This document shows positions 27,518 through 36,059 of a stretch of 46,266 bases of DNA, piece after piece. Source of the DNA: Pedobacter miscanthi (GTDB lineage: Bacteria > Bacteroidota > Bacteroidia > Sphingobacteriales > Sphingobacteriaceae); assembly GCF_003315595.1 (NCBI RefSeq), contig NZ_QNQU01000037.1, positions 1 through 46,266 of the forward strand, given 5' to 3'. The notes under the pieces are model-generated. The model had not been told where the DNA came from. It made no database searches and worked only from the letters and a program-made list of their open reading frames with translations. Positions within the stretch are counted from its first letter, which is position 1. Each line of letters starts with the position of its first letter. Both the position numbers and the translations under genes were made by a program.

Positions 27518-27841
27518 TTGCCTGACCTGATTTTAAGAGGACTTAGCAACATATACGATAAAAAAAAATCCTTAGATTTTTTAAGAATAATATATTTTAA
27601 TTATGAATGTTGTGATACGGAAAATGGACAAATTGTAGATTATATTGTATTAGAAAATTTCTACACAAACGATTGTTTTTAAGTGCAGGTTAATAATTTT
27701 TCTTAATTGCATGTATTAATCTTAGCCGTTTTTCTAAGATTTTGTGCAATCTTTGCAGTGATGTTAATTCATTGTTAACGTGCTGCTTTATGTAGATTAT
27801 GGTTTATCAATCAATTATAAATTAAATTTCTCAATTATCTT
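27518..27841. other. Divergent intergenic region, nothing firm
   Basis: About 324 AT-rich bases between the divergent small membrane protein and BLUF genes. A weak hairpin (AAAAATC...GATTTTT, about 27563-27582) is present. The open frame at 27500-27682 has low-complexity composition and no family resemblance. Promoters for both flanking genes must lie here but no clean consensus was found. Confidence 0.4.
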
Positions 27842-28309
27842 ATGCAAGCGGCAGGTAGAAATATAGAACCGGTTTTTTATTTGATTTATAATAGTGTAGA
27901 AAGCAATCCTTTTGATGCAGATATGTTAAAAACCTTACTCAATCAAAGCAGGGATTTTAACCGGAAAAATGATATTACCGGCATATTATTGTATGTAAAA
28001 GGCCAAAAAATTACGAAGAGCCGGGGACGGTTTATGCAATTGCTTGAAGGTGATGAGCGCACAGTACGTAAGCTTTATAACAAAATAACTAATGATAACC
28101 GGCACGAATCGGTAACCTTACTGCAAATTGGAAAATACAGTGAACATATTTTTGATGAATGGAGCATGGGCTTTGAAGATTCTGGGGATGATAGCTTTCA
28201 ATCCATATCAGGGCATTTCAATTTAAATGATATTATTGAGCACTGCAACAAATCGGCACCTTCTGATGTTCCTTTGCAGTTTTTGCGGAGTTTTTATAAC
28301 GGAATATAA
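27842..28309 (+). CDS. BLUF-domain blue-light sensor protein
   Basis: The 155-residue protein is essentially a single BLUF domain that binds flavin (FAD) and senses blue light. The key residues align: Tyr16 in LIYNS, Asn40, Gln66 in FMQLLEG (the pair Tyr-Gln drives the photocycle), Trp107 and Met109 in EWSM. Compared with the minimal BLUF core there is an extra segment of about eight residues (VKGQKITKSRGR) between the ITGILLY strand and the Gln strand. There is no fused output domain, so it is a short BLUF that must act through a partner protein. No cyclase, phosphodiesterase or regulator gene is adjacent, so the partner is unknown. Confidence 0.92.
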   Translation: MQAAGRNIEPVFYLIYNSVESNPFDADMLKTLLNQSRDFNRKNDITGILLYVKGQKITKSRGRFMQLLEGDERTVRKLYNKITNDNRHESVTLLQIGKYSEHIFDEWSMGFEDSGDDSFQSISGHFNLNDIIEHCNKSAPSDVPLQFLRSFYNGI

Positions 28310-28827
28310 CCCGCTCTCCATCCAATCTTCCATTTTACATCATCCATTTTCCATCCAAACCAGCTTCCTCTTTTTTAAAACAAAAACAACCTGTTAACAG
28401 TTATTTTCGTATTACTGGTATAGCGTTTCGCAAAACATGTCTGTTTACATTGATAAATGTCTGTTTAATTGTTAAATGATGTCACGTTCTTTTTGTTTTT
28501 CTGTCAAAACTTGTAAATTGCCTAAGTAAAAAGCAACAAATTGTCAGTTATTCGAATCGAAGAAATCCTTACAATAAACCGACAAAATGATATTTTAAAA
28601 GGTAGTATCTGATTAAATTCCCTTTTAAAACCTATAAAACAGTTATTACGTAGATAGATATATATTTATAGGAACGATATTCAAACCGTATTTTTTGGGT
28701 TGGTGGATATGAATACTGCCTTTTATCCACCTATATGGCGCAATTGTTGATAAAATAAACAAAATGGTACAGTCGCTTTTTATAATTTATTTTATAGTTT
28801 AGGGACGTAGCTGTTAAGAAAGGTATT
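28310..28827. other. Upstream region of clpC
   Basis: About 518 AT-rich bases with no gene. It must hold the clpC promoter, but no convincing heat-shock operator (no CIRCE-type TTAGCACTC repeat, no CtsR-type heptad repeat) was seen by eye. Confidence 0.4.
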
Positions 28828-31377
28828 ATGGAAGCAAAATTTTCACCACAGGTTAAAGATGTAATCTCTTTTAGTAGGGAGGAAGCGCTCCGCTTAGGGC
28901 ACGATTACATCGGAACCGAGCATTTATTATTGGGCCTCATACGCGAAGGCGATGGTATGGCTATAAAAATTTTACGATCGTTAGGGGTTGATACCGGTAA
29001 ATTGCGCCGCTCAATTGAAGATGCCGTTCGCGGTACTTCGAGTGTTACAGTAAACTTAGGCAATATTCCATTAACAAAACAGGCAGAAAAAGTTTTAAAA
29101 ATCACTTATTTAGAAGCTAAAATATTTAAAAGCGATTTAATTGGCACCGAACATTTATTGTTATCGGTTTTGAGAGATGATGATAACATCGCCTCGCAGA
29201 TCTTATTGCAGTATGGCGTTACTTATGATGTTTTTAAACAGGAGGTTGAAGTGAATAAAAATGGTTTTAGAGACGATATCTCAAACAGCGCTTCAACAGG
29301 AGGTGATGATGATTATCGCGAAGAAGAAAGCTTTAGTACACCAAAAAAGGTTTCGGATATTAAATCCAAAACCCCGGTTCTTGATAATTTCGGTCGCGAC
29401 TTGACTAAAGCAGCAGAAGAGGGTCGTTTAGATCCGATTGTTGGCCGCGAAAAAGAAATCGAGCGTGTATCGCAGATTTTATCCCGCAGGAAAAAGAATA
29501 ACCCGATTTTGATCGGTGAACCAGGTGTTGGTAAATCGGCAATTGCAGAAGGTTTGGCCTTGCGTATTGTACAACGTAAAGTTTCGCGTGTGCTTTTTGG
29601 CAAACGTGTGGTTACCCTCGATCTTGCATCGCTGGTAGCAGGTACAAAATACCGCGGTCAGTTCGAAGAACGTATGAAAGCCGTGATGAACGAGCTTGAA
29701 AAATCGACCGATGTAATTTTATTTATTGATGAGATCCACACCATTGTTGGTGCCGGTGGTGCATCAGGTTCGTTAGATGCATCTAACATGTTCAAACCTG
29801 CTTTGGCAAGGGGCGAAATTCAATGTATCGGTGCAACAACTTTAGATGAATACCGTCAATACATTGAAAAAGATGGTGCTTTAGATCGTCGTTTCCAAAA
29901 AGTAATGGTAGAACCTGCCACACCAGATGAAACTATCGAAATTTTAAGCCGTATTAAAGATAAATATGAGGAACACCACGGTGTAACTTATACCCAGGAA
30001 GCTATTGAAGCCTGCGTTACTTTAACGTCGCGCTACATTTCAGACCGTTTCTTGCCTGATAAAGCTATTGATGCTTTAGATGAGGCCGGTTCGCGTGTTC
30101 ACCTTACCAATATTCACGTTCCGCAGAATATTATCGATATCGAAGCGAAGATCGAAGATATTAAGTTAGAGAAAAACAAGGTTGTACGTAGCCAGAAATA
30201 CGAAGAAGCTGCAAAACTCCGCGATACAGAGAAAAATTTAATTGAAGAATTAGATAAAGCAAAAGCAGAGTGGGAAGCCGAAACCAAAACTAAACGTTAC
30301 GAAGTATCAGAAGATAACGTAGCCGAAGTGGTTTCGATGATGACCGGAATCCCTGTTCAACGTGTTGGCCAAACAGATAGTGCGAAACTGTTGAACATGT
30401 ACGATAAAGTGGCTGAGAAAATTATCGGTCAGGATGATGCGATCAAGAAATTGACCAAAGCTATCCAACGTACAAGAGCTGGATTAAAAGATCCTAAAAA
30501 ACCAATCGGTTCATTTATTTTCTTAGGTCCAACCGGAGTAGGTAAAACTGAATTGGCAAAAGAACTGGCCCGTTTCATGTTCGACAGCGATGATTCGCTG
30601 ATTCAGATTGATATGAGTGAGTACATGGAGAAATTTGCGGTATCACGTTTAGTGGGAGCGCCTCCGGGATATGTGGGTTACGAAGAAGGTGGACAGTTAA
30701 CTGAGAAAGTTAGAAGAAAACCTTATGCCGTAATCTTATTGGATGAGATTGAAAAAGCCCATCCGGATGTATTCAATATCTTATTGCAGGTTTTAGATGA
30801 AGGACAGTTAACTGATAGTTTAGGCCGTAAAGTTGATTTTAGAAATACAATCATCATCATGACCTCTAACATTGGTGCCCGTCAGCTAAAAGATTTCGGA
30901 CAGGGAGTTGGTTTTTCTACAACAGCAAAAACAAACCAGGCCGATTCTCACAGTCGTGGCGTAATCGAAAGTGCTTTGAAACGCGCTTTTGCCCCTGAGT
31001 TCTTAAACCGTGTAGATGATGTAGTTGTATTCAACAGCTTAGGTAAAGAAGAAATCTTCAGGATTATTGATATTGAATTAAAAGCTTTATTCGGTCGCGT
31101 TCATACCCTTGGTTACGATATCGCATTAACCGATAATGCTAAAGATTACATTGCTGATAAAGGTTTCGACAGTAATTTTGGAGCACGCCCGCTAAAAAGA
31201 GCAATCCAGAAATACCTTGAAGATCCGATTGCTGAAGAAATCCTTAAAGGTGAATTAACCGACGGGGATGTGCTGGAAATCGATTACGATAAAACTTCTG
31301 AACAAATTTTGATTGCACATAAAAAAGGCGAGAAGAAAAAAGAAGAACCAAAGCAAGAAGAAGATTCTTCAAAATAA
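28828..31377 (+). CDS. clpC: ClpC-type ATPase, AAA+ unfoldase of the ClpCP protease
   Basis: The 849-residue protein has two N-terminal Clp repeats (about 1-145), AAA+ domain 1 with Walker A GEPGVGKS at 230-237 and Walker B FIDEIHTI near 297, a UVR-type middle segment (about 438-475, SQKYEEAAKLRDTE), and AAA+ domain 2 with Walker A GPTGVGKTE at 567-575 and LLDEIEKAHP. A VGF loop near 694-696 (GQGVGFS) is the signature for docking to ClpP. The protein unfolds substrates and feeds them to ClpP for degradation during stress and protein quality control. The charged tail (KKKEEPKQEEDSSK) is lineage-specific. It is monocistronic with its own terminator; clpP is not in the window. Confidence 0.96.
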   Translation: MEAKFSPQVKDVISFSREEALRLGHDYIGTEHLLLGLIREGDGMAIKILRSLGVDTGKLRRSIEDAVRGTSSVTVNLGNIPLTKQAEKVLKITYLEAKIFKSDLIGTEHLLLSVLRDDDNIASQILLQYGVTYDVFKQEVEVNKNGFRDDISNSASTGGDDDYREEESFSTPKKVSDIKSKTPVLDNFGRDLTKAAEEGRLDPIVGREKEIERVSQILSRRKKNNPILIGEPGVGKSAIAEGLALRIVQRKVSRVLFGKRVVTLDLASLVAGTKYRGQFEERMKAVMNELEKSTDVILFIDEIHTIVGAGGASGSLDASNMFKPALARGEIQCIGATTLDEYRQYIEKDGALDRRFQKVMVEPATPDETIEILSRIKDKYEEHHGVTYTQEAIEACVTLTSRYISDRFLPDKAIDALDEAGSRVHLTNIHVPQNIIDIEAKIEDIKLEKNKVVRSQKYEEAAKLRDTEKNLIEELDKAKAEWEAETKTKRYEVSEDNVAEVVSMMTGIPVQRVGQTDSAKLLNMYDKVAEKIIGQDDAIKKLTKAIQRTRAGLKDPKKPIGSFIFLGPTGVGKTELAKELARFMFDSDDSLIQIDMSEYMEKFAVSRLVGAPPGYVGYEEGGQLTEKVRRKPYAVILLDEIEKAHPDVFNILLQVLDEGQLTDSLGRKVDFRNTIIIMTSNIGARQLKDFGQGVGFSTTAKTNQADSHSRGVIESALKRAFAPEFLNRVDDVVVFNSLGKEEIFRIIDIELKALFGRVHTLGYDIALTDNAKDYIADKGFDSNFGARPLKRAIQKYLEDPIAEEILKGELTDGDVLEIDYDKTSEQILIAHKKGEKKKEEPKQEEDSSK

Positions 31378-31383
31378 AATTTA

Positions 31384-31413
31384 AAACTCCCGGTAAAAAC
31401 CGGGAGTTTTTTT
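31384..31413 (+). terminator. Intrinsic terminator of clpC
   Basis: AAACTCCCGGT and ACCGGGAGTTT form an 11-base perfect stem with an AAAA loop and a T-run, seven bases after the clpC stop. Confidence 0.9.
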
Positions 31414-31526
31414 GTTTAAAACGGAATTTACAAACAAAATTTAGTTGTTTTCGGAATGCAAAAAAGATAGAGGGAAAATTATTTTTTTTATAAAAACCTC
31501 GTACCTTTCCTTAAAGAAACTATAAA

Positions 31527-32054
31527 ATGAAGTTTATCGTCTTTCCACTAATGTGCATAGCGCTGTGCTGTGCGTTGTCCTGTAAAAAAGGATCTGATTC
31601 CAATAACCCGGAAACAAACACCAAAACATTTAAAATCGAAATTTCCACCGCGACCAATATCAACAATGATGCGTTGCTAAAACTGGTTAACGATACCCGT
31701 TTGGTTGGATGTAAATGCGGTACAGTTACCATGCCGCCCGTTGCCGCCCTTACATGGAATGTAAACTTAGGTGCTGCAGCAGTTTACCAGAGTAAATACA
31801 TTGCTTCGGTAAAAAGTCTTGTACATACCTCTGCCAATGGAGAAACTGTAGGCGATCGCGTTACTGCAACCGGTTATACCTGGACTACCGTTGGCGAAAA
31901 TTTAGCTTCAGGTCAAACTACCGAAGTACAGGTTTTTAATGAGTGGATTGCCAGTGAAAGCCATTGTAAAAACATTATGAATGCTTCTTTTAAAGAAATG
32001 GGAGCAGCCAAAACCTCAGATAACTACTGGGTGCAGGTTTTTGCTGCGAAATAA
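31527..32054 (+). CDS. CAP-domain (SCP/PR-1-like) lipoprotein
   Basis: The 175-residue protein has a lipoprotein signal (lipobox CALSC, Cys19) and one CAP domain (about 48-175). The cavity residues are visible: LVHTSANGE (His), WTTVGENLASG (Glu), and the second His in ESHCKNIM, followed by ASFKEMGAAKTSDNYWVQVFAAK, the usual terminal strand. Bacterial CAP proteins are secreted or surface proteins of poorly known function, some with protease-like or lipid-binding activity. It stands alone between clpC and a composite palindromic repeat. Confidence 0.88.
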   Translation: MKFIVFPLMCIALCCALSCKKGSDSNNPETNTKTFKIEISTATNINNDALLKLVNDTRLVGCKCGTVTMPPVAALTWNVNLGAAAVYQSKYIASVKSLVHTSANGETVGDRVTATGYTWTTVGENLASGQTTEVQVFNEWIASESHCKNIMNASFKEMGAAKTSDNYWVQVFAAK

Positions 32055-32066
32055 TAATGTTAGGTT

Positions 32067-32172
32067 GGTCGGGATTTGAATCCCGACCTTCTTACGTCAC
32101 CTCGACCGAAGCATAGCGGAGTGGAGAGGTCTAATCTTGCAGGAAAGCCCCTGAAACAAGTTCAGGGTGACG
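32067..32172. repeat. Composite palindromic intergenic repeat
   Basis: A 22-base near-perfect palindrome (GGTCGGGATT, TG, AATCCCGACC) at 32067-32088 is followed by a 78-base unit (32095-32172) bounded by the inverted pair CGTCACC and GGTGACG. The unit contains CTCGACCGAAGC near its start and the hairpin CCCTGAA-ACAAG-TTCAGGG near its end. The layout is that of a small MITE-like dispersed repeat; similar CTCGAC and CAAGTTCAGGG modules are common in Bacteroidota intergenic DNA. Confidence 0.55.
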
Positions 32173-32206
32173 GCTGGATGGAATAATCTCCAGCTTGATA
32201 ACTTTT

Positions 32207-33079
32207 TTACATCAACTCCTTTAAAGCCTGATAATACCGCTCATAAATTTTTGGTTCGGTATTTAAGAAAAGAAATGGTTCTATCAGTTCAAGCTCCATT
32301 AATAAAAACTCGCCGTTTACAAAAGTGCCATCCACCCTTGCATACAGACAGTTTTTAGCAAATAAATCGACATATTTTTGTGCTCTTGCAATTAAGTCCT
32401 GATCTGGCTTTTGTGGATGAACTGTTCCGCCATGTGCGGGTTGAACCCTAAAATCGCCAGCTTTTGCCTGTTTGATTAAGGAATGGCTATATACACCATT
32501 GAAGAAAATAAAAGACCACTCACCACTTTCCAGTATTTCGGGTAAAAATGGCTGGATAATAAAATCTTCCTCCTGAATCAGCTGGTTTAGCTTTTGGTTT
32601 ACTTCTTCAACATTCTCTGTAGTTACTTTAAATGTGTTTTTTGCCCCACCACTAATGCAGGGTTTTACAATTAACTTATCGGTATTAAATTTTTTAAAGT
32701 AATCTTCAAGATTTACCTTTTCCTGTTTATTGATAAAGGCACTTGGAATAATTTTTAAGCCTGCAGTTTCAATTTCCTGAAGGTACTTTTTGTCTGAGTT
32801 CCACCTCACAACCTCTACAGGATTAAGTAATTTTACTTTTTTCTCTTCTAAAAGATTTAGCCATTGATAAAAATCTTTAATCAGGTCGAAATAATCCCAG
32901 GGTGATTTTAATATAGCAAGCGAATAATCTTCCCAATTAATGTTCTCATCATTCCAGATTACCTGTTCAATATTTAGTTCCTTTTCCTTTAAAAAAAACA
33001 GGAGTTTGTCGTCTTCGCTTTCAACTGTGGTGGTATCATAGGCACCTTTATCAAGGTAGGTAATCAATGCAATCTTCAT
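32207..33079 (-). CDS. RimK-like ATP-grasp domain protein
   Basis: The 290-residue protein has the layout of a stand-alone ATP-grasp enzyme: an N-terminal pre-grasp domain (1-95, IALITYLDKGAYDTTTV, LAILKSPWDYFD), a central ATP-binding lid (about 130-200: FNTDKLIVKPCISGGAKNTF, EEDFIIQPFLPEIL) and a C-terminal catalytic part with ARVDGTFVNGEFLLMELELIEPF, where the acidic residues bind magnesium. It resembles the DcsG/RimK-like group, which ligates amino or carboxyl groups using ATP. The substrate cannot be told from sequence, and no partner biosynthesis gene is adjacent. The start is ATG 33079, 33 bases before a plus-strand palindrome region. Confidence 0.85.
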   Translation of the reverse strand: MKIALITYLDKGAYDTTTVESEDDKLLFFLKEKELNIEQVIWNDENINWEDYSLAILKSPWDYFDLIKDFYQWLNLLEEKKVKLLNPVEVVRWNSDKKYLQEIETAGLKIIPSAFINKQEKVNLEDYFKKFNTDKLIVKPCISGGAKNTFKVTTENVEEVNQKLNQLIQEEDFIIQPFLPEILESGEWSFIFFNGVYSHSLIKQAKAGDFRVQPAHGGTVHPQKPDQDLIARAQKYVDLFAKNCLYARVDGTFVNGEFLLMELELIEPFLFLNTEPKIYERYYQALKELM

Positions 33080-33143
33080 GGCGTTAAAACTAAGTTTTAT
33101 AGGGGTAGATTACAAATTGGTTTTTGAATTTTTAACCATGGAT

Positions 33144-33228
33144 GTGGATTACAAATCCACAGCTCAAGGGCCCCAATTGCAAATCAGGACCAACGATGTT
33201 GAGATGGCCGTGATTATAAACCACGGCC
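33144..33228. repeat. Cluster of short palindromes
   Basis: GTGGATT-ACA-AATCCAC (33144-33160) and GGCCGTG-N9-CACGGCC (33206-33228) are two perfect hairpins, with GGGCCCC and ATTGCAAATC between them. The ATT(A/G)CAAAT cores resemble the GATTTGAATC core at 32067-32088, which suggests one family of small palindromic repeats. They lie in a gap of 179 bases between two minus-strand genes. Confidence 0.45.
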
Positions 33229-33258
33229 GAGAGCGCCAGGGATTTTTCTCCCCGAATG

Positions 33259-34326
33259 TTAAAACAGACTCACCTGGTTGCTGGGTATTTTAAACAGTGT
33301 GTGGTCTAAAATAATATCTTTTACATTTAAGCCATTTAAACGGCAGTGGAGCCTGAAATTATCCCTGATCATTTGCGAAATATTTCCGTCACCACGCATA
33401 CGGTCGCCAAAACGGCTGTCGTTAACATTGCCACCATGACAGCTCTGTATCGCATGCCAAACCTTATCAAAACGATCGGGAAAGTTTTTTCTGAGCCAGT
33501 CTTCAAAAATCTGCCCAATAGCCCCGTTCAAACGCACTACGGTATAACCTGCTTTAATGGCTCCGGCACCGGCGACGGCTTTTAAAATTTTTGGAATTTC
33601 ATGATCGCTTAAACCTGGTACCAATGGCGCAACCATTACACCCATGGGTATTCCGTCTTTACTCAATTCTTCTACTATTTTTAAACGTTGTTTGGCCGTT
33701 GTTGTGCGGGGTTCCATCACCTGTCGGAGATCTTCATTCAGACTATTGATCGAAACATACACCATACAGAGATTTAGCTTGGCCATCTCCTGCAAAATAT
33801 CCCGATCGCGGAGGATCAAAGCATTTTTAGTAATCATGCCGATTGGCTGTTTGTAGGCCAAAGCAATTTCAAGCAGCTGGCGGGTAAGTTTAAATTTTCT
33901 TTCGGCCGGTTGATAACAATCGGTATTGCCAGAGAGTGAAATCGTAGTGGCATCCCAGCCTTTTTTCTCCAGAAATTTTTTAAACAGGGCAGGGGCGTCT
34001 TTTTTGACGATGATTTTCCGTTCAAATTCAATCCCTGCGCTGTAGCCCCAGTATTGGTGCGAATTGCGTGCATAACAATAGGTACAGCCATGTTCGCAAC
34101 CCTGATAGGGATTGAGTGAGTAAGCCATGCCCACATCCGGACTATCTACTTTATTGACAATGGTTTTTGAATTTTCGAAAATGAAAGAAGTTTTACGATC
34201 ACTCTCTTCCCAGTCATCAATCCCTTCATTGTGTTCTTTAATGTAAACATCTTTTAAAAACTTATTATGCGGATTAACCTGAGCGCCCCGTCCTTTAAAA
34301 TAATGTTTTTCTTCTTCGCCAATCAT
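33259..34326 (-). CDS. PA0069-family radical SAM protein
   Basis: The 355-residue protein carries the iron-sulfur cluster motif CX3CX2C at Cys77, Cys81 and Cys84 (GCEHGCTYCYARNSH), followed by the S-adenosylmethionine binding pattern SLSGNTDCYQPAERKF. These match the PA0069 (Rv2578c) subgroup of radical SAM enzymes, about 350 residues. The chemistry is not known to me. Its start lies four bases from a perfect 13-base inverted repeat that fills the gap to the upstream gene, so it probably has its own regulated expression. No maturase or peptide precursor gene is adjacent. Confidence 0.92.
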   Translation of the reverse strand: MIGEEEKHYFKGRGAQVNPHNKFLKDVYIKEHNEGIDDWEESDRKTSFIFENSKTIVNKVDSPDVGMAYSLNPYQGCEHGCTYCYARNSHQYWGYSAGIEFERKIIVKKDAPALFKKFLEKKGWDATTISLSGNTDCYQPAERKFKLTRQLLEIALAYKQPIGMITKNALILRDRDILQEMAKLNLCMVYVSINSLNEDLRQVMEPRTTTAKQRLKIVEELSKDGIPMGVMVAPLVPGLSDHEIPKILKAVAGAGAIKAGYTVVRLNGAIGQIFEDWLRKNFPDRFDKVWHAIQSCHGGNVNDSRFGDRMRGDGNISQMIRDNFRLHCRLNGLNVKDIILDHTLFKIPSNQVSLF

Positions 34327-34329
34327 AAA

Positions 34330-34360
34330 TTAAAATTACTAATATTTTTAGTAATTTTAA
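34330..34360 (-). promoter_or_regulatory. Perfect 13-base inverted repeat upstream of the radical SAM gene
   Basis: TTAAAATTACTAA and TTAGTAATTTTAA are exact complements around a TATTT loop. It fills the 48-base gap between the stop of the upstream gene and the radical SAM start. The AT-rich stem with no T-run on the minus strand favours an operator over a terminator. Confidence 0.5.
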
Positions 34361-34374
34361 AGTGAGATCAATAG

Positions 34375-35631
34375 CTACTTTTCAACAATGGCTTTATTAC
34401 TTTTTGGGAGTGGCACATAATCCATCGGCACCATATCAGCTACTTTTTCATAAGCCCAATAACCTTCGTAAAGCAGCGACCGGGAATCGTAAATGCCGCC
34501 ATTCTCATAAAAACGTACACCCTCACCTGTTAAATTGGCAACAGAAATTTCGTTTTCGGGTACATCCAGTGGCCTGAAAATCCAGAAACCCGTTTTAGAG
34601 TAGGCAAGCGACTCTTTTTCTTTGGTGTATTGGATCAGCAAAGCATCCGTATAACTGAGGTATTTTAAATTCTGGTTGTAATAATGTACCAGCGTATCGG
34701 TAAGTACATCAGCCCTCGAAAATTTATCGATGGTTTTGGGCATCTCCTGTTGCTTGGTCCAAAAGGCCAGTAATGCAGTATCTATTTTTCCTTTCGTTTG
34801 CCTGATGCCTGTTTTTTCGGGTACGGCTTTAATCTTCTCTAAATTGGTATTGATTACGTACTGCGGATAACGGTTTGGATTGGGGATTTTGATCATTTTG
34901 TTAATGATGAAACCTTCTTCCTGTGCTTTGTTGGCATAAAGTGAACGGAAAAAATGTTGCGAAGAACCATAATAGGCGATTTCGCGTGCGGCGATATATT
35001 TTTTCTTTTTTGCTGCCGAAGCTTTAAGCTCTTCAAAAAACGGGTGACCAGAATAATAAATAATATGCGTACGCGAATTATACTCAAAATGATCGAGCAT
35101 GTATTTAAGGCGGTAACCTAAAGCCTTATTCTCTACCACTAAAAATTCGGTGGTGGATACGGTTAAAGTACTTTTGGTGACGTCAAAATCTACATTTAAA
35201 ACCTGTGGATTTAATATTTTGCACTGGGTGGCATTGGGTGTTTTGCCGATAAAAAATTCTTTAAACTGATTGATGTATTTCTGCCGGTTAGGATCGGCCC
35301 TGATCACTACTTCTTCCAGCTGGGCAACATTTTCTTTCAGCACCAGTTCTACCTGTACCGATTTATCCGAAATAATTACACTTTTAGAGTAGGGTAGATA
35401 TCCCACCAGCTGAACAAGGATATCGTAGCTGCCGGGTTTTAGGTTTGATAATTTAAAGCGTCCGTCGTTATCAGCAACCGTAGCAATTTTATAACCACTT
35501 AAATAAATGCTTGCACCGGGTAATCCGTCTTTTTGATCCCGAACCAGGCCACTGATGGAGAAGGTGTTTTGAGCATCAACATTAGTACCCAAAATGATCA
35601 GCATAAGGGCTACTAAAAAGCTTTTAATCAT
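34375..35631 (-). CDS. Exported protein with carboxypeptidase-D-like domain, paralogue 1
   Basis: The 418-residue protein has a signal peptide (1-20) and an N-terminal beta-sandwich of the carboxypeptidase regulatory-like type (about 23-110: GLVRDQKDGLPGASIYLSGY, GSYDILVQLVGYLPYSKSV). The remaining 300 residues are a conserved but unnamed domain (FFIGKTPNATQCKILNPQVL, SRTHIIYYSGHPFFEELK, FSRADVLTDTLVHYYNQN) shared with the protein at 36060-37298, with many identical stretches. The carboxypeptidase-like domain also occurs at the start of SusC proteins, but no barrel is present, so this is probably a periplasmic or surface protein. The function is unknown. Confidence 0.85.
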   Translation of the reverse strand: MIKSFLVALMLIILGTNVDAQNTFSISGLVRDQKDGLPGASIYLSGYKIATVADNDGRFKLSNLKPGSYDILVQLVGYLPYSKSVIISDKSVQVELVLKENVAQLEEVVIRADPNRQKYINQFKEFFIGKTPNATQCKILNPQVLNVDFDVTKSTLTVSTTEFLVVENKALGYRLKYMLDHFEYNSRTHIIYYSGHPFFEELKASAAKKKKYIAAREIAYYGSSQHFFRSLYANKAQEEGFIINKMIKIPNPNRYPQYVINTNLEKIKAVPEKTGIRQTKGKIDTALLAFWTKQQEMPKTIDKFSRADVLTDTLVHYYNQNLKYLSYTDALLIQYTKEKESLAYSKTGFWIFRPLDVPENEISVANLTGEGVRFYENGGIYDSRSLLYEGYWAYEKVADMVPMDYVPLPKSNKAIVEK

Positions 35632-36059
35632 AGAGACGAATGTAATTAAAAGGCTTAATATTTATTAAAGACGGAAAAGATTTTTAACAAATTTAACATT
35701 TTAAATTAGCCGTCATTTCGAGCGGAGTGCAACATAGAAGAGAAATCTACTCTAGTCGTAGCGTCTCGCTACGACATTCCATATTTTAAACGGATTTAGT
35801 CTGTTTTTTGCTCTGGTCTTAGCGAGACGCTAAGACCAGAGCGTTGTTCTTCGAAGCAAAGTCTGTTTATGCATTACTCAAAAACCCAAATAGTGTTATA
35901 ATCCCTGCCACCTAAACCCGACCGCAGTGAAAAACCCACAGCCCGAAGCATGAGGGCGAGGATTTGTAACGAAGGGCGGGACTGTTTGAACCGAATAGCA
36001 CTGTACCTGCTTTTCAAAAAAAGGAAAAAATCGAACCTGATAATTATCTATTGATATTT
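35632..36059. other. Repeat-bearing gap between the two paralogues
   Basis: No gene. The central part holds two hairpins (35755-35842, listed separately) and a CGTCATTTCGAGCGGAGTG segment at 35711-35729 similar to common Bacteroidota repeats. The rest is unremarkable AT-rich DNA. Confidence 0.45.
35755..35842. repeat. Two hairpins with mirrored GCG-TCT/AGA-CGC cores
   Basis: A 21-base hairpin (35755-35775) has arms GTCGTAGCG and CGCTACGAC around TCT. A 33-base hairpin (35810-35842) has 15-base perfect arms GCTCTGGTCTTAGCG and CGCTAAGACCAGAGC around AGA. Their central nonamers GCGTCTCGC and GCGAGACGC are reverse complements of each other, so they look like one motif in opposite orientation. 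This suggests a REP-like or site-specific palindromic element, not a terminator (no T-run). Confidence 0.6.

Noticed and set aside
27500..27682. 60-residue plus-strand frame upstream of the BLUF gene
   Set aside because: Low-complexity AT-rich coding with no family resemblance; it overlaps the start of a more plausible minus-strand gene.
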